Source: Bacteroidota bacterium
GTDB lineage: Bacteria > Bacteroidota > Bacteroidia > Cytophagales > Cyclobacteriaceae
Direction: 5' to 3'
DNA length: 64,000 nt
Assembly: GCA_016178785.1 (NCBI GenBank)
Contig: JACOSO010000016.1
Span: forward strand, 28,390 to 92,389
The notes beneath the pieces were generated by a model. It saw only the letters and a list, made by a program, of their open reading frames with translations. It was not told the origin of the DNA and ran no database searches. Positions 8,913-16,478 of the stretch are shown here, one piece after another (the first letter of the stretch is position 1; the number at the start of each line of letters is the position of its first letter). The position numbers and the translations under genes were made by a program.

Positions 8913-9154
8913 ATAGCCTTATTTTTTTTGACCCAGTTCTGAAGATCTTGTTTGGTGGCTGCTTGTTTGGTGATTGGGATTTTGTTTGCATCAATCTCAA
9001 CCAGCTTGCCATCCTGAGTTAGGAACCTGCCTGACGGGTAGGCAGGCTTAATGGTCTTCTTTTCTTCCTTTTGCTTGGTGAAGCGAAGTGTGGCCAGAAA
9101 AGCCGCCAAACTCAAGCCGGCAAATAAAAATTTTCTGCGATTTTGCTTTTTCAT
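8909..9154 (-). CDS. Small twin-arginine protein preceding the ferredoxin
   Basis: An 81-residue protein that starts MKKQNRRKFLFAG, a plausible Tat signal, followed by a hydrophobic stretch (LSLAAFLATL) and a short polar tail. The tail segment GKLVEIDANKIPI resembles GEIIEVDKAYLKPI in the N-terminal part of the adjacent ferredoxin, so the two may share a docking element. An imperfect palindromic repeat lies inside the coding sequence and is translated in frame (KPAYPSGRF). The stop overlaps the ferredoxin start by 4 bases. I do not recognise the family. The longer frame to 9199 overlaps the beta-barrel gene and is less likely. Confidence 0.6.
   Translation of the reverse strand: MKKQNRRKFLFAGLSLAAFLATLRFTKQKEEKKTIKPAYPSGRFLTQDGKLVEIDANKIPITKQAATKQDLQNWVKKNKAI
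9026..9046. repeat. CCTGCC/GGCAGG palindromic repeat inside a coding sequence
   Basis: CCTGCC-N9-GGCAGG lies within the small twin-arginine gene, between its hydrophobic segment and its conserved-looking tail. It resembles GCCTGAC/GTCAGGC at 32133-32149. Its in-frame translation suggests a tolerated insertion in a linker. Confidence 0.45.
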
Positions 9155-9164
9155 TTTGCTCTTG

Positions 9165-10088
9165 CTAAAAATTCCATAGCCTGGTAATGTTGAACCCAAT
9201 CAGAAATTGACTTGTGGAAAAAACTCCTGAACCAGGTCTATTCTCTGTATATGAAATGTTTTGCTGCGGTAAAATTCCCTGGAAAGTAGTGGCGAACATT
9301 TGAAAGGCGTGGGCGCTTGTCGAAATCTCCCATCCTATAGTGATGCCAGGCTGAAGCTTAAAGTTAGGGTCTTTGTGTTTCGTCAATTGTTGCGTGTAAT
9401 TGAACATGATTGATGATTGAGGCGAAAACTTGTATCGACCGGAAAAACCGATAGCAATCATATCATTTCTGTAAAGAGAATCAGTTGCATTGAAGTGTGT
9501 AAAACTTGGCGCGATCTGTAGTGAAATCTTTGAACTGACACGCGAAGCAATGATGAGCTCTTCGAAGTAAGAAAAACGGTAAATGTCTTTAGGGAAAAAA
9601 CTTTTGTCGCGAGTGTCTATTACCACATTCGTGAAAACGGAGACACTCACCGGAATACTCCAGTCCTTTCTTTGCTTGAGGATGGAATATTTGGCATTCA
9701 CATCTAAATATTTATTGAGCTTACTAAAACCAAAGCCAACCGCCAGATTATTAATCGGCACATAGCTAAAACCAATGCGGATGTTGGCTGAGCCATAAAT
9801 TCCAAATAAATCTTTGACACCATTTTCTACTGTACCGAACCGGTGCTGCATATTCATCTCTAACGTTTTTTTTGAAGGAACAACAACAGATTGTTCATCC
9901 ATGAGCTGCCCACTTTCAAATGCCGGTTTCGCGGGCTTGCTGACCTCTTCTTTCTTTTCACCTTCCTTTTTTTCTTCCTCTTGCGCTAATGCACTCGATG
10001 CAGCAACGAAAATTAGCAAGAGAAAAAGGACTGGAGGCATTTTGAATCCTTCTCTTGGCTTGACATGTAGGTCGAAATTGCTTTTCAT
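9165..10088 (-). CDS. Outer-membrane beta-barrel protein, DUF5777-like
   Basis: A protein of up to 307 residues with a signal peptide ending SSALAQ, then an acidic/basic linker (EEEKKEGEKKEE) and a long run of alternating hydrophobic strands ending in an aromatic-rich C-terminus (FNITRLWNF, terminal Phe), the usual signature for BAM-inserted barrels. The pattern resembles the DUF5777 barrels often found beside YceI and cytochrome lipoproteins in Bacteroidota. An ATG at 10040 (MPPVLFLLLI) is an alternative start that gives a shorter signal. It sits in the NrfD operon, so it may be a pore or docking barrel for an electron-transfer substrate. That role is inferred. Confidence 0.68.
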   Translation of the reverse strand: MKSNFDLHVKPREGFKMPPVLFLLLIFVAASSALAQEEEKKEGEKKEEVSKPAKPAFESGQLMDEQSVVVPSKKTLEMNMQHRFGTVENGVKDLFGIYGSANIRIGFSYVPINNLAVGFGFSKLNKYLDVNAKYSILKQRKDWSIPVSVSVFTNVVIDTRDKSFFPKDIYRFSYFEELIIASRVSSKISLQIAPSFTHFNATDSLYRNDMIAIGFSGRYKFSPQSSIMFNYTQQLTKHKDPNFKLQPGITIGWEISTSAHAFQMFATTFQGILPQQNISYTENRPGSGVFSTSQFLIGFNITRLWNF

Positions 10089-10100
10089 AATGCTTAGATT

Positions 10101-10478
10101 TTAATTGTCGAGTGCTCCTTGTTGTATCCATTTGAGTATAAGTGCGCGATCGACATCGGTCGCTTTATCTTTCATGCTTCCTGTATTGATCTTTTCATAA
10201 AGAATACTTGATGCGGGAAAATCCACATCGATATAACCGTAGTAGATCAAACTTGTGTAGGCGTTTTGAGTTGAGAGATCTGGCGCCTGACCGCCCTTGA
10301 TATGACAACCGGATTTGGCGCAGTTCGCATTAAATATGGGAATGATGTTGAGTGAAAACTTAGCGGAATCCGGAGTTGTTACCTTCTTCGGTTTTATTTC
10401 TTCCCACGTGCACGAGGCCAACAGGGTGCACAGTAGCGCCACCAACATAAACCGTTTCGTTATTCCAATTAGGTTCAT
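10101..10478 (-). CDS. Lipoprotein with a CX4CH haem-binding motif
   Basis: A 125-residue lipoprotein (signal to LLASC, Cys23) with one cytochrome-like motif CAKSGCH (Cys53, Cys58, His59). The spacing is four residues rather than the usual two. The context IIPIFNANCAKSGCHI, followed by a leucine/serine-rich stretch and KDKATDVDRALILKWIQQGA, matches the small Bacteroidota cytochrome-like lipoproteins that carry CATSGCH-type motifs. It overlaps the start/stop of the DOMON-like gene by 4 bases. It probably carries electrons at the outer face of a membrane. Confidence 0.72.
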   Translation of the reverse strand: MNLIGITKRFMLVALLCTLLASCTWEEIKPKKVTTPDSAKFSLNIIPIFNANCAKSGCHIKGGQAPDLSTQNAYTSLIYYGYIDVDFPASSILYEKINTGSMKDKATDVDRALILKWIQQGALDN

Positions 10479-11761
10479 AATGGCTTAGGTTTAAATATTA
10501 GTTGATTATTTATCTCGCCAATCCGGTTGAGGTCGTCATTGTCGGTGAACGAGATATTAAACTCATATTGTCCTGCAGAAGAATTGAAAATGATGTCGTC
10601 AGCATTTCCTGTATTTAATGCACGGATCAGCAGTACTGTATATCCTTTACCGTTGTTTCCATCAATTTTCGCGAGCTGAACATTTGAAAGTGTATGAACA
10701 TCTGAGTTACTTCCCGAAGGATTTTGAAGCCAGTATCCGGGAATCCCGCTAAACCCACGGAGTCTTGCAAAAAGATTGTCAACTTCAGTGCTAGTCAAAG
10801 GAGTAAAATGGGCTGCACCTTCGTGTAAGTCTTGATTAGACGCAAAAGAAACAAAAGCTTCTCGTGTGAATCGGTTCATGAATCCGGGACCATTGAGGGC
10901 AACGCCCGTTTGATAATCAGTACCGTTGCCATCAGCAGTAACACCATGACATGGCGCGCAATTATTTTGAAAAACAACATTGCCCGCAACAACATCCCCG
11001 ACAAAATTCTTTTTGGTCAACAAATAAAAACCTGGATCAAGAATAGTTAACCCACCTGGGCTACGTGTTAACTCTTGTTGAACTCCATCCCATTCATATT
11101 GGGGGCCTGAACGATTGGTTGGGCCGGCAGCATTTCTTACATAAGTTTTATCGCCTTCATCGCTGGTAACTACACTTGAATTATCCGTCATGTCCATTGC
11201 ATAACCCAATGGCTCGGAAAGTGCAAGAGACCAATTCCACACATCACGTTTGGATGAGCCCATGTCGAATGAAAGAATCATCTTGTCATCACTGCGCTGC
11301 GAAGTCCAGCCAGCGGTAGAGCCACTTTTATTTGGATCAGTCACTCCATTATAAACCCAATTGGCATTCGATATATTAAATGTGGTGTCTCTCCATGACA
11401 CTAGGATGTAGATATTGTTGTCGTCATAGGCAGCCCTCATCGTGATCTTGGGACTCTTCCCGTTATTAAAATCGGCAAGTCCGTTGAGAGTGCCGCTGAC
11501 ATTATACAAACCGTCATCAGAGGGCACTTGCCCTGTGACTAGACTTTGAGGACCAATGGCTAAATAATTTGCAGTTTTCCAGTAAGCAGATGTTATTTTG
11601 TTTGGAGGCGTGCTTGTATACGTGGCTTCAAGCGTGGTTGTCGGTTTTGACACTTTAGGTTGCGGAAGCTTGATGGGTTCATTCTCGTAATAAGTGCATC
11701 CGATCCACACCAAACCAAGCGCAATGATCAAACCTCGAGTTGTATTTACTCTGCTAGCCAT
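10475..11761 (-). CDS. Lipoprotein: ethylbenzene-dehydrogenase-like haem b domain plus cytochrome c
   Basis: About 428 residues. The signal peptide ends in a lipobox-like WIGC. Residues about 50-220 resemble the haem-b gamma subunit of ethylbenzene-dehydrogenase-type enzymes (DOMON-like sandwich; ITMRAAYDDNNIYILVSWRD, MILSFDMGSSKRDVWNWS). A CAPCH haem c motif lies near residue 270 in a mono-haem cytochrome c segment, followed by a further sandwich-like tail. The ATG at 11761 (MASRVNTTRG) gives a proper signal. A frame from 11875 would run into the upstream gene. Having both haem domains in one lipoprotein suggests an electron relay without its own catalytic partner. Confidence 0.75.
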   Translation of the reverse strand: MASRVNTTRGLIIALGLVWIGCTYYENEPIKLPQPKVSKPTTTLEATYTSTPPNKITSAYWKTANYLAIGPQSLVTGQVPSDDGLYNVSGTLNGLADFNNGKSPKITMRAAYDDNNIYILVSWRDTTFNISNANWVYNGVTDPNKSGSTAGWTSQRSDDKMILSFDMGSSKRDVWNWSLALSEPLGYAMDMTDNSSVVTSDEGDKTYVRNAAGPTNRSGPQYEWDGVQQELTRSPGGLTILDPGFYLLTKKNFVGDVVAGNVVFQNNCAPCHGVTADGNGTDYQTGVALNGPGFMNRFTREAFVSFASNQDLHEGAAHFTPLTSTEVDNLFARLRGFSGIPGYWLQNPSGSNSDVHTLSNVQLAKIDGNNGKGYTVLLIRALNTGNADDIIFNSSAGQYEFNISFTDNDDLNRIGEINNQLIFKPKPL

Positions 11762-11807
11762 TGTTTTTTCATTTATGGAAAGGGGACCCGAAGATCCCCC
11801 GATTATT

Positions 11808-12914
11808 TTACAGGTTCTTGTTGAGATTAACAGTAATGTAGATGGTAACAAGATCAGCAATGCTTGAAGAAACAAGAGCGAAATCTGTTTTTGCCTGGAT
11901 TGTTATTTTACCTTCAAAGCTTACATATTTTTTGTTTGGCGTTACACTGGTATCTGTAAAAGGTGCAACATATTTGAACATCAAGCCGACAGGTACGGTC
12001 TTTCCATGAAAAACTAAATTTCCTTTGGCCAGATAACCATCACCATAAGTAGAAATACTTGTGCTTGTAAATGTTGCATAACGATCAACGTCTGTGGTAA
12101 CACTGTTTGGATCGGCTGCCGCGTCATCAGCAGTGATTCCGAAGGTACCTGCGATGCAGCCCAGTTTTCCTTTTACAAATGTCGAGGCGTTCTGGAAAGT
12201 ACCACCAGCAGTTGAGAGCATCGCGTCTCTTCCGCCCGGGGTGCCTGTGTTAATTGATAGCAGGTCAACTTTTGCCACTATACTGCTTGACGCGAGATTC
12301 GAAGCATCAAAATTCAAAGTAAATTGTGCAGTTTGAATAAATGAACCTTTGAAATCAGCTTCTGCACCTCTATATGGAAACTGGAATTGAACAGGGCTGT
12401 GAATATTGTCGAATACCCAAGCTCCGGTATTGGTAAACGCACCGGCAGTACCTGAATTTGGATCCCACTGATAAGATACTTGAATGGCTTCTGTCGCAGT
12501 CTGACCAACTGAAACAAGGCTCATGTCCTGTGTAAGATCAGTACTTGCTGCTGTAACGAGATATCCACTGGCGGTTGTAAATTTCAGACCATCCAATCTT
12601 GCGCTTAGATTCTTGTTGTCTGTTTGATAAACTGAATTTAAATAATAGGCACCGGCAGAAAGGTTGGAGAAATTGTAAGATCCATCCGCACCGGCAATAG
12701 TGCTTTGATCATACGTGGTTGTAGTCGTTGCACTTTTAGCAAGGTAAACCACTGCGCCAGATGCATTGGCTGCTGCGCCAGTTAAGTCCGTGTAAGTAAC
12801 CTTCCCGGATATAGAAACCAGCTTAGGTGCCGGGTCACTGCTTTTTGAACACCTCACCACAAATAGAATTGTAAAGAGGGCTGTTAGACTGAGAATTACC
12901 TTAAACCTTTTCAT
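11808..12914 (-). CDS. Lipoprotein with carboxypeptidase-regulatory-like and YceI-like domains
   Basis: A 368-residue lipoprotein: signal to VVRC, then a beta-sandwich (ISGKVTYTDLTGAAANASGAV, GSYNFSNLSAGAYY) typical of carboxypeptidase-regulatory-like domains, then a YceI-like domain (FIQTAQFTLNFDASNLASSS, ASTFVKGKLGC, YLAKGNLVFHGKTVPVGL, VSFEGKITIQAK). YceI folds bind isoprenoid lipids such as quinones in characterised members. It is the first gene of the nine-gene NrfD operon. The ATG at 12914 (MKRFKVILSL) gives a normal signal peptide. A start at 12956 adds a polar extension. Confidence 0.75.
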   Translation of the reverse strand: MKRFKVILSLTALFTILFVVRCSKSSDPAPKLVSISGKVTYTDLTGAAANASGAVVYLAKSATTTTTYDQSTIAGADGSYNFSNLSAGAYYLNSVYQTDNKNLSARLDGLKFTTASGYLVTAASTDLTQDMSLVSVGQTATEAIQVSYQWDPNSGTAGAFTNTGAWVFDNIHSPVQFQFPYRGAEADFKGSFIQTAQFTLNFDASNLASSSIVAKVDLLSINTGTPGGRDAMLSTAGGTFQNASTFVKGKLGCIAGTFGITADDAAADPNSVTTDVDRYATFTSTSISTYGDGYLAKGNLVFHGKTVPVGLMFKYVAPFTDTSVTPNKKYVSFEGKITIQAKTDFALVSSSIADLVTIYITVNLNKNL

Positions 12915-12958
12915 AATTGATAATTTTTTATGGTTGATATTTTTTTCGTTTGACAAGC

Positions 12959-13023
12959 CAAAGTAAAATCAGGAACAACTGTGATCGCATGACTGATCGC
13001 AGGCTTTAACTTGATTGAAGTCA
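12959..13023 (-). promoter_or_regulatory. FNR-type site plus -7 box, NrfD operon promoter
   Basis: On the minus strand TGATTGAAGTCA (13023-13012, extended to TTGAT-N4-GTCAA) is followed 57 bp later by TTACTTTG (12966-12959), a five-of-six match to TAnnTTTG. This is the same geometry as the nos, cco and USP promoters. The first operon gene starts at 12914. Confidence 0.6.
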
Positions 13024-13119
13024 AATTCTAAAATGACATATGACAGGAAAGAGGAAACTGCCACTATATATTATAGTATAGAGAAGGGGTGTCCTTACTC
13101 AATGTCGTTATTTAAGCGA

Positions 13120-13205
13120 GGCAATTCAAAGTTCCAGATTTAAAATTCCAAATTAGTTTAGTCCAACAATGTTGAATCTTGAATTTTAAATCTTGAATCA
13201 ATGTC
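13120..13205. repeat. Degenerate TTGAATCTTGAATTTTAAA repeats
   Basis: AT-rich direct and inverted words (AATTCAAAGTTCC, TTGAATCTTGAATTTT, AAATCTTGAATCAATG) fill part of the 12915-13262 gap. The same family recurs at 26050-26125, 31965-32097 and 56378-56405. No gene is visible in this 348-bp gap. Its other content is the promoter at 12959-13023 and a TA-rich stretch near 13062-13082. Confidence 0.6.
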
Positions 13206-13262
13206 GTTAACCGGGTATCATGTACTTGCAAGCCCCATAACCTAATAACATTGTATCCCTTA

Positions 13263-13778
13263 CTATTTAAAAGAATACCTTATAATTGATTTCAGATAAA
13301 CTTCGAATAACGAGCTGGAGGATGTGAATTCTGTGGAGTCAATGTAATGAACGCCAGATTGGCCAGAAAGCATAAGGCCAGTGGAGTCCTTTCTTAAAAT
13401 CTCAACACTATAATTTGGAATAGTGTCTGTCTGCGGCATGAGGTCAATCCGAACTAAAAACTCATTTGGTTTAATCGCTTGATCAGTGCTTAAGGGAATC
13501 ATGCGGTGAACAAACCAGTGAGGAGGCATAAGACTGTCTTTTGAAATCCTTTCATCAAGATTGAGTTCTTTATAGAATGGCCAGGTTAACCCCGAGTGGT
13601 TGGTAATCGTATATTTTTTCTGTGGGATCTGCTCCTTAATATATGTCGCGAGCTTTAAGGATGCATCGTCCTTTCGATGAGTAATGATCTCAAGGTAAAA
13701 ATTACGATCTGGCGCGTATCTCTTTTCCGGTACACACGCGGCAACGAAAAGAAGTACCGTTAGAAAAGGCTTGTTCAT
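13263..13778 (-). CDS. Hypothetical lipoprotein
   Basis: A 171-residue protein with a lipoprotein signal (MNKPFLTVLLFVAAC, Cys15), then a mixed alpha/beta domain. No domain recognised. It is divergent from the nos operon and alone between two AT-rich gaps, so it may share the intergenic control region at 13779-13907. Function unknown. Confidence 0.6.
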   Translation of the reverse strand: MNKPFLTVLLFVAACVPEKRYAPDRNFYLEIITHRKDDASLKLATYIKEQIPQKKYTITNHSGLTWPFYKELNLDERISKDSLMPPHWFVHRMIPLSTDQAIKPNEFLVRIDLMPQTDTIPNYSVEILRKDSTGLMLSGQSGVHYIDSTEFTSSSSLFEVYLKSIIRYSFK

Positions 13779-13816
13779 TTAAAAGCAAAGCAAAACTACT
13801 TAATAGGACTATTTCC

Positions 13817-13881
13817 TGACAAAAGTCACTTGCGTCAATAAGATCAGTCATACCCCAGACCCATTTCTCGCCCTACGTTTG
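13817..13881 (+). promoter_or_regulatory. FNR-type site plus exact -7 box, nos operon promoter
   Basis: TGACAAAAGTCA at 13817-13828 is a perfect inverted repeat, and TACGTTTG at 13874-13881 is an exact TAnnTTTG box 57 bp downstream. The first nos-operon ATG is at 13908. This is the cleanest example of the shared promoter design in the window. Confidence 0.7.
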
Positions 13882-13907
13882 AAGCGAAATTTCAAAACTA
13901 TAGCCTC

Positions 13908-14384
13908 ATGAAAAAAATCATATTTAGCATCGGAATCGCATTATTGTTTTACAACTGCGCACCCGATAAACCAAAGACTAAAGAAGAGTATCCCGAGTTT
14001 GACGAATCGCAAACTCCCGCCCCGGCTGCAAGCCAGGTTGATCCCACCAAGGGAATTGGCATCATTAAAGAAGTGACTCTTAACAAGCCGATTGAACAAG
14101 ATCGGGTTAAACGCGGAGTCTCTATTTATGAAATGAAATGCAGCGCCTGCCACAAACTCACCGACCAGCGATTAGTAGGCCCAGGCTGGAAAGATGTCAC
14201 CAAGAGAAGAAGACCCGAGTGGATCATGAACATGGTCACCAATGTTGAAGTCATGCTCGATAAGGATGCTGAAGCACAAAAACTTCTTGAACTCTGCTTA
14301 ACAAGAATGCCCAATCAAAATGTTTCCATTGGTGATGCGCGCGATATTCTTGAGTTCATGAGACAAAATGATGGCGAAAAATAA
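13908..14384 (+). CDS. Lipoprotein cytochrome c, first gene of the nos operon
   Basis: A 158-residue lipoprotein (signal to FYNC, Cys17) with a proline/glutamate-rich linker and a C-terminal mono-haem cytochrome c (CSACH, about residues 83-87). The probable Met ligand is in CLTRMPNQ. It precedes nosZ by 26 bp and is the likely direct electron donor to NosZ, as cytochromes in this position are in other clade II nos clusters. Confidence 0.85.
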   Translation: MKKIIFSIGIALLFYNCAPDKPKTKEEYPEFDESQTPAPAASQVDPTKGIGIIKEVTLNKPIEQDRVKRGVSIYEMKCSACHKLTDQRLVGPGWKDVTKRRRPEWIMNMVTNVEVMLDKDAEAQKLLELCLTRMPNQNVSIGDARDILEFMRQNDGEK

Positions 14385-14410
14385 TTATCAATCAACTCCA
14401 AAAACATATT

Positions 14411-16396
14411 ATGACTATTAATCGAATTCTTTCAATAGGGATCTTGCTGAGCAGTATCGCTATTCTTTTCACAGGTTGTAAGCCTAAAGGACCACAATCA
14501 GTAACGACAAGCGGTGCAGCCGAAAAAGTGTATGTAGCTCCTGGGCAATACGATGAATTTTACAATATCGTGTCAGGTGGCTTCAACGGCCAGATGTCAA
14601 TTTATGGTTTGCCTTCTGGCAGATTGTTCAGAATCATTCCCGTCTTCTCTGTTTTTCCTGAAAATGGATATGGATTTAGTGAAGAAAGCAAAGCTATGTT
14701 GAACACCTCACACGGTTTCGTTCCATGGGATGACCTCCACCATATCGCATTATCACAAACAAACGGAGAGCACGATGGCCGTTGGGCATTCGGAAATGCT
14801 AACAACACACCGCGTGTAGGCCGGGTGGATATGAAAACTTTCCGCACCGTTGAAATTCTGGAATTACCCAATAGTGCAGGTAATCACTCTTCGCCTTTCA
14901 TCACTGAAAACAGTGAGTATATCATAGCCGGAACTCGATTCAGTGTGCCCATGGGCGAAAACCGCGATGTACCTATCTCCTCTTACAAAAAGAATTTTAA
15001 AGGAACACTCAGTTTCATTAGCGTAAATCCGCAAAGTGGAAAAATGAACCTTTCATTTCAATTGGTAACTCCAGGCGTAAACTTCGACTTATCGCGTGCA
15101 GGCAAAGGTCCATCACATGGTTGGTTCTTTTTCTCTTGTTACAATACCGAGCAGGCCTACACCTTGTTGGAAGTAAATGCCTCGCAACGCGACAAAGATT
15201 TTATTCTCGCGGTAAACTGGAAGAAAGCGGAAGAATATCTCAAACAAGGAAAAGGCAAAAAAGTATCGAATGTAAAATATGCTCACAATTTCATAGACGA
15301 AAAAACGGATGTAGCAACTAGTGAGATGCTGAACGAAGTAATGCAACTCGATATTGCCGAGTTGAAAGACATTGCTTATTTCATTCCATGTCCAAAATCT
15401 CCTCATGGTTGTGATACCGACCCTAGCGGTGAATATATTGTTGCCAGCGGCAAGTTAGCGGCAACTATTCCTGTGTTCTCTTTCGCAAAAATTCAAAAAG
15501 CAATTACGGACAAAGCTTATGATGGCGATTTCAATGGTATTCCTATTATTAAATATGAAGCTGCATTGCATGGCGAAGTTCAGAAACCTGGTCTTGGTCC
15601 ATTGCACACCGAATTCGATGCCAGCGGCAATGCCTACACTTCTTTCTTTGTGTCTTCAGAGATTGTGAAGTGGGATGTGAAATCGCTAAAAGTATTAGAT
15701 CGAGTTCATACTTATTATTCTATCGGTCACTTATGTGTGCCTGGTGGCCCCACTAAAAAACCGCACGGCAAATATGTAATTGCTTACAACAAGATTACTA
15801 AAGATCGTTATCTACCCACCGGTCCTGAGTTAGCTCAAAGTGCACAACTCTATTCTATTGATGGAGACAAAATGCAATTGTTGCTTGACTTCCCTACTGT
15901 CGGTGAGCCTCACTATGCGGAAGCAATTCCGGCAAGCTTGATCGCGCCAAACTCAACCAAGTTTTATAAAATAGAAGACAATAAACATCCTTATGCAGCC
16001 AAGGGTGAGAAGCAAACTAAAGTGGAGCGCAAAGGAAATCAGGTACATGTTTATATGACTGCGATTCGCTCTCACCTAACTCCTGATAACATTGAGGGAA
16101 TAAAACTTGGAGATGAAGTTTATTTCCACGTAACCAACCTCGAACAAGATTGGGACGTGCCACATGGTTTTGCAGTTAAAGGCGCAGCTAATGCAGAAAT
16201 CTTAATTATGCCGGGCGAAACACAAACTTTGAAATGGAAACCAGATGATGTGGGTGTGTTCCCATTCTACTGCACGGACTTCTGTTCAGCATTACACCAG
16301 GAGATGCAAGGATACATCCGCGTATCTGGTACCGGAAGCAATGTGCCTATCACTTTCTCAACAGGAAAAATTGAAGAAGAACCAAAAGGCAAGTGA
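14411..16396 (+). CDS. nosZ: Nitrous-oxide reductase NosZ, clade II (Sec-type)
   Basis: A 661-residue copper enzyme that reduces N2O to N2 in the periplasm. The N-terminus is a Sec signal with a lipobox-like FTGC rather than a twin-arginine motif, a hallmark of clade II NosZ. The seven-bladed propeller carries the CuZ histidines in DDLHH, GEHDGRWAFGNANNTPR, SPHGCDTDPSG, PLHTEFDASG and GEPHYAEA. The CuA cupredoxin domain near residues 617-630 has FYCTDFCSALHQEM with both cysteines, His and Met. No nir or nor genes are in the window, so the organism may be a non-denitrifying N2O reducer. That point cannot be settled from this segment. Confidence 0.97.
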   Translation: MTINRILSIGILLSSIAILFTGCKPKGPQSVTTSGAAEKVYVAPGQYDEFYNIVSGGFNGQMSIYGLPSGRLFRIIPVFSVFPENGYGFSEESKAMLNTSHGFVPWDDLHHIALSQTNGEHDGRWAFGNANNTPRVGRVDMKTFRTVEILELPNSAGNHSSPFITENSEYIIAGTRFSVPMGENRDVPISSYKKNFKGTLSFISVNPQSGKMNLSFQLVTPGVNFDLSRAGKGPSHGWFFFSCYNTEQAYTLLEVNASQRDKDFILAVNWKKAEEYLKQGKGKKVSNVKYAHNFIDEKTDVATSEMLNEVMQLDIAELKDIAYFIPCPKSPHGCDTDPSGEYIVASGKLAATIPVFSFAKIQKAITDKAYDGDFNGIPIIKYEAALHGEVQKPGLGPLHTEFDASGNAYTSFFVSSEIVKWDVKSLKVLDRVHTYYSIGHLCVPGGPTKKPHGKYVIAYNKITKDRYLPTGPELAQSAQLYSIDGDKMQLLLDFPTVGEPHYAEAIPASLIAPNSTKFYKIEDNKHPYAAKGEKQTKVERKGNQVHVYMTAIRSHLTPDNIEGIKLGDEVYFHVTNLEQDWDVPHGFAVKGAANAEILIMPGETQTLKWKPDDVGVFPFYCTDFCSALHQEMQGYIRVSGTGSNVPITFSTGKIEEEPKGK

Positions 16397-16436
16397 CCTG
16401 CTCATGGTTTACAGGTTTGGATCAGATCAGGTCTTG

Positions 16437-16465
16437 GAGTGCTGACGGAAACGCCAGCACTCTTT
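16437..16465 (+). terminator. Hairpin after nosZ
   Basis: GAGTGCTG (16437-16444) and CAGCACTC (16455-16462) form an 8-bp stem with a 10-base loop, followed by only TTT and then a long A-run. It is too weak in T-residues for a strong intrinsic terminator. It more likely attenuates or stabilises the nosZ 3' end so that nosZ outnumbers the downstream maturation genes. Confidence 0.45.
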
Positions 16466-16478
16466 AAAAAAAAATACA

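Noticed and set aside
9814..10104. Antisense frame on the beta-barrel gene, and similar antisense frames at 5901-6203, 7369-7683 and 39534-39860
   Set aside because: They mirror real coding frames and have poor protein composition, so they are shadows.
5230..12914. Alternative complex III or a polysulfide/nitrite reductase operon
   Set aside because: There is no second NrfD (ActF), no multihaem ActA, no molybdopterin subunit and no NrfA, so neither assignment fits.
14411..14500. Tat-dependent (clade I) NosZ
   Set aside because: The N-terminus has no twin arginine and does have a Sec-type hydrophobic signal ending in a lipobox-like cysteine.
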